Of a DNA stretch of 9,875 bases, positions 5,628-9,875 are shown piece after piece. Location: positions 1 to 9,875 of the forward strand of contig USIX01000082.1 in assembly GCA_900554895.1 (NCBI GenBank), in the 5' to 3' direction. The first letter of the stretch is position 1; the number at the start of each line of letters is the position of its first letter. The DNA is from an uncultured Megamonas sp. GTDB taxonomy: Bacteria > Bacillota > Negativicutes > Selenomonadales > Selenomonadaceae. The notes beneath the pieces were generated by a model. It was not told the DNA's origin and searched no databases. It worked only from the letters and a program-made list of their open reading frames with translations. The position numbers and the translations under genes were made by a program.

Positions 5628-6368
5628 GTGGATTTTGGAATTTCGGAAATTTTTTCTTCAGTGCAGGGTGAGGGAAAGTATGTAGGCTGCCGACAGTTAT
5701 TTATTCGTTTAATCGGCTGTAATATGGACTGTCCGTATTGTGATACGAATACGCTGGCACATGTCAAATCTGTTCCCTGTTTGCTGGAGGCAGTGAATGC
5801 TTATCAAGGAAAATTGAAACTCGCCAATCCTGTAAAAATTGAAGATGTATTGCCGTATATAAAATATCGTCTGCATTTTCCGTATCATTCGGTGAGCATA
5901 ACAGGGGGAGAACCGCTGTTATTTACAGATTTTATCCGTATGCTGGCAGATGAAATAAAATCTTTTAACGTACCGTTGTTTCTGGAAACGAACGGCACAC
6001 TGCCGGAGCAGCTGAAAAAAGTAATAGATATCGTAGATATCATTAGTATGGATATGAAACTGCCAAGCGACGTACAAAAGGAATACTGGCAGGCGCATGA
6101 GAATTTTCTGCGTATTGCGGCGCAAAAAGATGTTTATGTCAAAATTGTAGTTTCACACCAGTCGAAAGAAGAAGACTTTATTAAGGCGATTGATATCATT
6201 AAAAACATAAATGAAAATATTCTTCTTGTATTGCAGCCTATAACGCCGCTGGGCGGACTGCAGGAGGCGCCGCCGCAGAAAATGCTTGAATGGCAGGATT
6301 TGGCAATGCGGACGTTGAGAAATGTACGCGTAATTCCGCAGACGCATCGTTTATTGAACTTACGTTAG
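5628..6368 (+). CDS. queE: 7-carboxy-7-deazaguanine synthase QueE (radical SAM)
   Basis: This 246-residue radical SAM enzyme turns 6-carboxytetrahydropterin into 7-carboxy-7-deazaguanine, the ring contraction in queuosine and preQ0 synthesis. The [4Fe-4S] motif is C31-x3-C35-x2-C38 in GCNMDCPYCDT. VQGEG (12-16), GGEP (93-96), LETNG (119-123), MDMKLPS (141-147) and PQTHR (237-241) are further family signatures. The length fits the longer Bacillus-type enzyme, with a long segment between the cluster and GGEP. In this family SAM acts catalytically and is regenerated, so it should not produce net 5'-deoxyadenosine. The start is GTG at 5628, one base after the queD stop, with an AGAGAGG site 9 bases upstream. 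queC, the next enzyme of the pathway, is not adjacent and must lie elsewhere if the pathway is complete. Confidence 0.96.
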   Translation: MDFGISEIFSSVQGEGKYVGCRQLFIRLIGCNMDCPYCDTNTLAHVKSVPCLLEAVNAYQGKLKLANPVKIEDVLPYIKYRLHFPYHSVSITGGEPLLFTDFIRMLADEIKSFNVPLFLETNGTLPEQLKKVIDIVDIISMDMKLPSDVQKEYWQAHENFLRIAAQKDVYVKIVVSHQSKEEDFIKAIDIIKNINENILLVLQPITPLGGLQEAPPQKMLEWQDLAMRTLRNVRVIPQTHRLLNLR

Positions 6369-6392
6369 AATAAGCAGAAAGTTGGTGTTTTA

Positions 6393-7142
6393 GTGCGGAT
6401 ATTATTAGTGAATGACGACGGTATTCAGGGTGAAGGTCTTTTGGTTTTGGCAAGAGAACTTGCCGGCCGGCATGATGTATACGTCTGTGCACCGAATAAA
6501 GAACAAAGCGGTATGTCGCAGGCTTTATCCGTGGGTGTACCGCTACGGGTGAACAATGAAAATATCGGTCTGCCGGTGAAAAAAGCATTTAGTATTGACG
6601 GCAGACCGGCGGACTGTACGAAACTGGCACTGGAGATACTGCTGAAAGACAAGCAGATAGATATGGTTATTTCCGGTATCAATAAGGGTGCCAATCTCGG
6701 GACAGACGTACTTTATTCCGGTACGGTCGGAGCGGCGCTGGAAGGATATAATCACAACGTCCGTTCGCTGGCCGTATCCGTTTCCGCTAAATCGGCAGTG
6801 TCGTTTGAGCAAATAGCAAAAATCGTTGCCGAAAAACTTGATTGTTTTTATCAGACAGGAGAAAAATTCATGTATAATATAAATTTTCCTCTTGAACTGA
6901 ATAGTGATAAAATAGAATTTGTGTTTACAAAGCAGGGCTTCCGCCGCTATGAAAACGAATTTCACACTGTCGTTTTATCTGATGGTTCCGTTGCCTATAA
7001 AATGCAGGGAAACGCTCAGGATATCGGCAATGATGAGTTTACGGATATTGCGGCTGTGAAGCGGGGCTGTATTTCAGTAACGCCTTTGACTTTAGAACGT
7101 ACAGACTTTGTAAAACTGAATGAGTTGAACAGTTTAAAGTAA
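6393..7142 (+). CDS. surE: 5'/3'-nucleotidase SurE
   Basis: This 249-residue SurE is a metal-dependent phosphatase that removes phosphate from nucleoside 5'- and 3'-monophosphates in the cytoplasm. The N-terminal NDDG (7-10) gives metal ligands D8 and D9. S39 (EQSG) and N97 in SGINKGAN (94-101) complete the known metal site. YSGTVGAALEG (108-118) and the SVTPL end motif (228-232) are also typical. The start is GTG at 6393, directly giving the family's RILLVNDDG start; the ribosome site before it is poor (AGAAAG about 12 bases away), so translation may depend on the upstream gene 24 bases away. In many bacteria surE sits beside the protein-repair methyltransferase pcm. Here it is followed 17 bases later by an S-adenosylhomocysteine hydrolase. 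The call is firm, but the link to methyl recycling is inference. Confidence 0.96.
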   Translation: MRILLVNDDGIQGEGLLVLARELAGRHDVYVCAPNKEQSGMSQALSVGVPLRVNNENIGLPVKKAFSIDGRPADCTKLALEILLKDKQIDMVISGINKGANLGTDVLYSGTVGAALEGYNHNVRSLAVSVSAKSAVSFEQIAKIVAEKLDCFYQTGEKFMYNINFPLELNSDKIEFVFTKQGFRRYENEFHTVVLSDGSVAYKMQGNAQDIGNDEFTDIAAVKRGCISVTPLTLERTDFVKLNELNSLK

Positions 7143-7159
7143 ATTGGAGGTATTGGTTA

Positions 7160-8404
7160 ATGAAATCTGTGATAAAAGATATTACGTTGGCACCATCTGG
7201 TCATGACAAAATTGCATGGGTAAAAAACTTTATGCCTGTACTTCGTCATATTGATGAGGAATATTCCAAAACAAAACCGTTTGTGGGTAAACGTATGGTT
7301 ATGACAATGCATCTTGAAGCAAAAACGGCTTATTTGGCGCTTGTGCTGAAAAATGCCGGTGCGGAAGTAATTGCAACAGGCAGCAATCCGTTGTCTACGC
7401 AGGATGATGTTGTAGCAGCTCTTGTGGAGGACGGCATAACCGTTTTTGCCAAATATGACTGCACACCGGAAGAATATGACGAATATATTGATATGGCACT
7501 TGCTACGAAACCGGATATGATTATGGATGACGGCGGCGATTTGGTATATCGTATTCACAATCAGCATCCGGAACTTATTCCGCATATTATCGGCGGCAGT
7601 GAAGAAACGACGACGGGTGTTATCCGTGACAAAGCGCTTGCTAATGAAGGAAAACTGAAGTTCCCGATGCTGGCGGCAAATGATGCTTACTGTAAATATT
7701 TGTTTGATAACAGATACGGTACGGGACAATCCACATGGGACGGCATTATGCGTACGACTAATCTCGTTGTTGCCGGAAAGACGGTTGTTATTGCCGGTTA
7801 CGGCTGGTGCGGTAAAGGCGGTGCAATGCGTGCAAAAGGCCTCGGAGCAAATGTCGTTATCACCGAAATTGACCCGATTAAAGCGATTGAAGCCGTATTT
7901 GACGGTTTCCGCATTATGCCGATGAAGGAAGCGGCAAAAATCGGTGATATTTTCCTCACACTTACAGGTGACGTCAATGTCATCGACGCAGAAGATTTTG
8001 CTGTCATGAAAGACGGCGCAATGCTCGCCAATTCCGGTCATTTTGATGTGGAAATCAATAAAAAAGCATTGTTGGAAAATTCCGTATCGCACAGAACAGT
8101 ACGCAAAAATATTGAAGAATACGTACAAAAAGACGGACGCAGACTGTATCTTTTAGCTGAAGGCAGACTTGTAAATCTTGCGGCAGGCGACGGTCATCCG
8201 GCTGAAATCATGGATTTATCATTTGCGGTACAGTTCTTCAGTGCACTGCACATTGTAAATCATCATAAGGAATTGGAAAATAAAGTTTATGTCATGCCGG
8301 AAGAAATCAATACGGAAATCGCTAAAATCAAATTAAAAGATTTGGGGATTTCCATTGACGAACTGACACAGGAACAGTACGATTATTTGAACAAAGCAAA
8401 TTAA
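7160..8404 (+). CDS. ahcY: S-adenosylhomocysteine hydrolase, short archaeal/Thermotoga type (possibly an S-inosylhomocysteine hydrolase)
   Basis: This 414-residue NAD-dependent hydrolase splits S-adenosylhomocysteine to adenosine and homocysteine, or the inosine analogue. Catalytic residues align by eye with the human enzyme (human number in brackets, from memory): H51 (55), D124 (131), E149 (156), K179 (186), D183 (190), N184 (191), H294 (301), N339 (346), H346 (353). The NAD loop is GYGWCGKG (213-220). Two features mark the short type. The substrate loop reads HLEAKTA (51-57), so human T57 and E59 become E53 and K55. The protein also stops at about the point where classical enzymes add the C-terminal tail ending in a Lys and YRY that reaches the partner subunit's NAD. 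ATG 7160 has TTGGAGG 9 bases upstream. It is followed by a deaminase of the MTA/SAH family, so the real substrate may be S-inosylhomocysteine. Family membership is certain, substrate choice is open. Confidence 0.95.
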   Translation: MKSVIKDITLAPSGHDKIAWVKNFMPVLRHIDEEYSKTKPFVGKRMVMTMHLEAKTAYLALVLKNAGAEVIATGSNPLSTQDDVVAALVEDGITVFAKYDCTPEEYDEYIDMALATKPDMIMDDGGDLVYRIHNQHPELIPHIIGGSEETTTGVIRDKALANEGKLKFPMLAANDAYCKYLFDNRYGTGQSTWDGIMRTTNLVVAGKTVVIAGYGWCGKGGAMRAKGLGANVVITEIDPIKAIEAVFDGFRIMPMKEAAKIGDIFLTLTGDVNVIDAEDFAVMKDGAMLANSGHFDVEINKKALLENSVSHRTVRKNIEEYVQKDGRRLYLLAEGRLVNLAAGDGHPAEIMDLSFAVQFFSALHIVNHHKELENKVYVMPEEINTEIAKIKLKDLGISIDELTQEQYDYLNKAN

Positions 8405-8410
8405 GCATTC

Positions 8411-8446
8411 GTTCATTTTTTCTTTAAGTTTCAAAGAAAAATGAAC
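8411..8446 (+). repeat. Long AU-rich hairpin between the hydrolase and deaminase genes
   Basis: GTTCATTTTTTCTTT (8411-8425) pairs with AAAGAAAAATGAAC (8433-8446) over 14 base pairs, with one unpaired T and a 7-base loop. No T-run follows, so it is not a standard terminator. It lies 6 bases after the hydrolase stop and 25 bases before the deaminase ATG. It may act as an mRNA stability or processing element, or as partial attenuation. Confidence 0.6.
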
Positions 8447-8471
8447 AATAGATATAAATAGAGGATTAACT

Positions 8472-9749
8472 ATGAATATTTTAATTAAAGATGTAAATGC
8501 CATCCTGCCGGAGGGCGTGGTGAAACAGACGGATATTGTCGTGAAAGATGATAAAATCATGTCCGTCGGCACCGCTCCGACGGAATTTACCGCTGATAAA
8601 GTTATCAGCGGCAAGGATAAACTGGCAACGCCCGGTTTTGTCAATGCGCATACGCACGTGTCCATGACGCTTCTGCGCAGTTATGCAGATGATATGCAGC
8701 TTATGGACTGGCTGGAAAATAAAATCTGGCCGATTGAAGCAAAAATGAAAAAAGAGGATATTTACTGGGGCGCAATGCTCGGTATTGCTGAAATGCTCAA
8801 AGGCGGTACAACTGCTTTTGCCGATATGTACGGCGATATGGAGCAGGTTGCGCAGGCTTGTATTGATACGGATATCCGTGCTGTGCTTTCACGCGGTATG
8901 ATTGGTGTTGCACCGAACGGTATGCAGGCATTGGAGGAGAATAAAGAGCTTTTCCGTGATTTCAACAATGCCAATGATGGCAAAATTACGGTAATGTTCG
9001 GGCCGCACGCGCCGTATACCTGTCCGCCGGATTTTCTGCGCAAGGTTATAGCGGCGAGTGAAGAATACAATGCTGAAATTCATATTCATCTGGCTGAAAC
9101 GAAAGGTGAAGTGGAAAACTGCCTGAAAGAGTACGGAAAAACGCCGATTGCCCTGATGGAAGAAGTCGGTATTTTAAATCGTGGCGTCCTGGCGGCGCAT
9201 TGTGTCCACGTTACGGACGAAGATATTGCTATCATGAAAAAGCATAATGTAAGAGTAGCACATAATCCGGGCAGCAATATGAAACTTGCCAGCGGCGTTG
9301 CCCCTGTGCCGAAAATGCTTGCGGCAGGTCTTTGCGTCGGTCTGGGTACAGACGGAGCTTCCAGTAATAATAATCTTGATATGCTTGAAGAAATCAATCT
9401 GGCGACGCTTTTGCACAAGGTTCATAACCTTGACCCGCTGGCTGTTCCTGCATTTAAAGGTGTGCAGATGGGGACGCAGTACGGAGCTGAAGCTGTCGGT
9501 ATCAAAAATGCAGGCTTGATTAAGGAAGGCTATAAAGCCGATATCGTATTGTTCGATTTAAATGAGCCGCAGTGCTGTCCGCGCCATGACTTGATTTCGC
9601 TTTTGGCCTACAGTATGAATTCTTCCATGGTCGACACTGTACTTGTTGACGGTAAGGTACTGGTGGAAAACAAACAGTTCACTACAATTGATGAAGAAAA
9701 AATCAAATATGAAGCAAATCGCTGTACGAAAAATTTGCTGAATAGATGA
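8472..9749 (+). CDS. mtaD: Amidohydrolase, 5-methylthioadenosine/S-adenosylhomocysteine deaminase family
   Basis: This 425-residue amidohydrolase belongs to the MtaD/DadD group, which replaces the 6-amino group of adenosine-type thioethers (SAH, MTA, 5'-deoxyadenosine, adenosine) by oxygen. Metal ligands are H60 and H62 (NAHTH), H206 (HIHLAE) and D294 (GTDGASSNN). E209 is the proton shuttle and H243 (AAHCVH) lies beside it. The WPIEAKM segment (86-92) has the Glu that contacts substrate in the Thermotoga enzyme TM0936. R136 matches a TM0936 substrate-binding Arg, but its second one (R148) seems to be Ala here (ALEEN, 153-157), so SAH binding may differ. Residues 1-55 and about 350-425 form the usual beta-sandwich. 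ATG 8472 has AGAGGA 7 bases upstream. The gene follows the hydrolase by 67 bases containing a hairpin and is closed by a strong terminator. TrzA/AtzA-type hydrolases are relatives, but a purine-nucleoside role fits best. Confidence 0.92.
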   Translation: MNILIKDVNAILPEGVVKQTDIVVKDDKIMSVGTAPTEFTADKVISGKDKLATPGFVNAHTHVSMTLLRSYADDMQLMDWLENKIWPIEAKMKKEDIYWGAMLGIAEMLKGGTTAFADMYGDMEQVAQACIDTDIRAVLSRGMIGVAPNGMQALEENKELFRDFNNANDGKITVMFGPHAPYTCPPDFLRKVIAASEEYNAEIHIHLAETKGEVENCLKEYGKTPIALMEEVGILNRGVLAAHCVHVTDEDIAIMKKHNVRVAHNPGSNMKLASGVAPVPKMLAAGLCVGLGTDGASSNNNLDMLEEINLATLLHKVHNLDPLAVPAFKGVQMGTQYGAEAVGIKNAGLIKEGYKADIVLFDLNEPQCCPRHDLISLLAYSMNSSMVDTVLVDGKVLVENKQFTTIDEEKIKYEANRCTKNLLNR

Positions 9750-9756
9750 TATGAAT

Positions 9757-9797
9757 AATCTCCGGTAATTAAAAAAATAATTATCGGAGATTTATTA
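9757..9797 (+). terminator. Intrinsic terminator after the deaminase gene
   Basis: AATCTCCGGTAATTA (9757-9771) pairs over 15 bases with TAATTATCGGAGATT (9778-9792), with one G-U pair and a loop of six A. TTTATTATT follows (9791-9799). It lies 7 bases after the stop codon and closes the queD-deaminase unit. Confidence 0.85.
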
Positions 9798-9826
9798 TTG
9801 ATAATCATATAAAAATATACTATATT
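9798..9826 (+). promoter_or_regulatory. Strong promoter for an unseen downstream transcript
   Basis: There is a TTGATA -35 (9798-9803) and a TATATT -10 (9821-9826) with a 17-base spacer, each five of six to consensus. Transcription would begin near 9829-9834, immediately at the hairpin at 9830-9850. The transcribed gene or RNA lies beyond the window. Confidence 0.55.
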
Positions 9827-9829
9827 GGG

Positions 9830-9850
9830 AAACAGTCATAATCTGTTTCT
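9830..9850 (+). other. Perfect hairpin at the predicted 5' end of the next transcript
   Basis: GAAACAG (9830-9836) and CTGTTTC (9844-... to 9850 approx.) are exact inverse complements around a 7-base loop TCATAAT. No open reading frame of note follows in the 25 bases left. I could not match the segment 9827-9875 to any riboswitch consensus I know, so it is described only as a structured leader or start of a small RNA. Confidence 0.45.
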
Positions 9851-9875
9851 AGCATTTGGACTGACCGCCTATACC

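Noticed and set aside
7143..7159. SAM or SAH riboswitch before the SAH hydrolase
   Set aside because: Only 17 bases separate surE from the hydrolase, which leaves no room for an aptamer.
7157..8128. Long minus-strand open frame (323 codons) antisense to the SAH hydrolase
   Set aside because: It lies wholly within a clear conserved gene, is rich in Cys, His, Arg and Phe as expected of an antisense reading, and matches no family I recognise.
8411..8446. Terminator between hydrolase and deaminase genes
   Set aside because: The hairpin is strong but no T-run follows, so I list it as an intercistronic hairpin instead.
9827..9875. SAM-I riboswitch suggested by GGACTGACC near the right edge
   Set aside because: The characteristic start (CTTATC...GAGAGGTGGAGGGA) is absent and the hairpin before it does not fit the SAM-I P2 arrangement.

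Overview
The window looks like chromosomal housekeeping DNA from a bacterium of the Negativicutes (the Gram-negative-type Firmicutes of the Selenomonas/Veillonella/Megamonas kind). This assignment is an inference. It rests on Firmicutes-like purine-rich Shine-Dalgarno sites, frequent TTG and GTG starts, an obgE-yhbY pair, and a complete phosphatidylserine/phosphatidylethanolamine pathway (pssA plus short-form psd) next to envelope glycosyltransferases. I see no tRNA, rRNA, insertion sequence, prophage or CRISPR array. Coding density is high and no stretch over 300 bases lacks a gene.

Layout. Positions 1-1434 are read leftward: obgE (ribosome-assembly GTPase) and then the start of yhbY (ribosome-assembly RNA-binding protein), which runs off the left edge. 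A 225-base divergent intergenic region (1435-1659) carries promoters in both directions. Positions 1660-5102 are read rightward as an envelope block: a TagA/WecG family glycosyltransferase, psd, pssA and a membrane family 2 glycosyltransferase. The block has an internal promoter before psd and ends at a terminator (5111-5154). Positions 5175-9797 form a second rightward unit with its own promoter and terminator: queD, queE, surE, a short archaeal/Thermotoga-type S-adenosylhomocysteine hydrolase, and an MTA/SAH-family deaminase. After the terminator a new promoter starts a transcript that opens with a hairpin and leaves the window.

How the genes fit together. The envelope block couples phospholipid synthesis (CDP-diacylglycerol to phosphatidylserine to phosphatidylethanolamine) with lipid-linked or exported glycan synthesis. 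The second block combines two steps of 7-deazaguanine synthesis (queuosine precursor) with a nucleotidase and two enzymes that dispose of S-adenosylhomocysteine. The most interesting point is the hydrolase-deaminase pair. Next to a deaminase that could make S-inosylhomocysteine, the hydrolase carries the archaeal-type HLEAKTA substrate loop, with Glu and Lys where the classical enzyme has Thr and Glu. This suggests an S-inosylhomocysteine route of methyl-cycle recycling, which assays could test directly.
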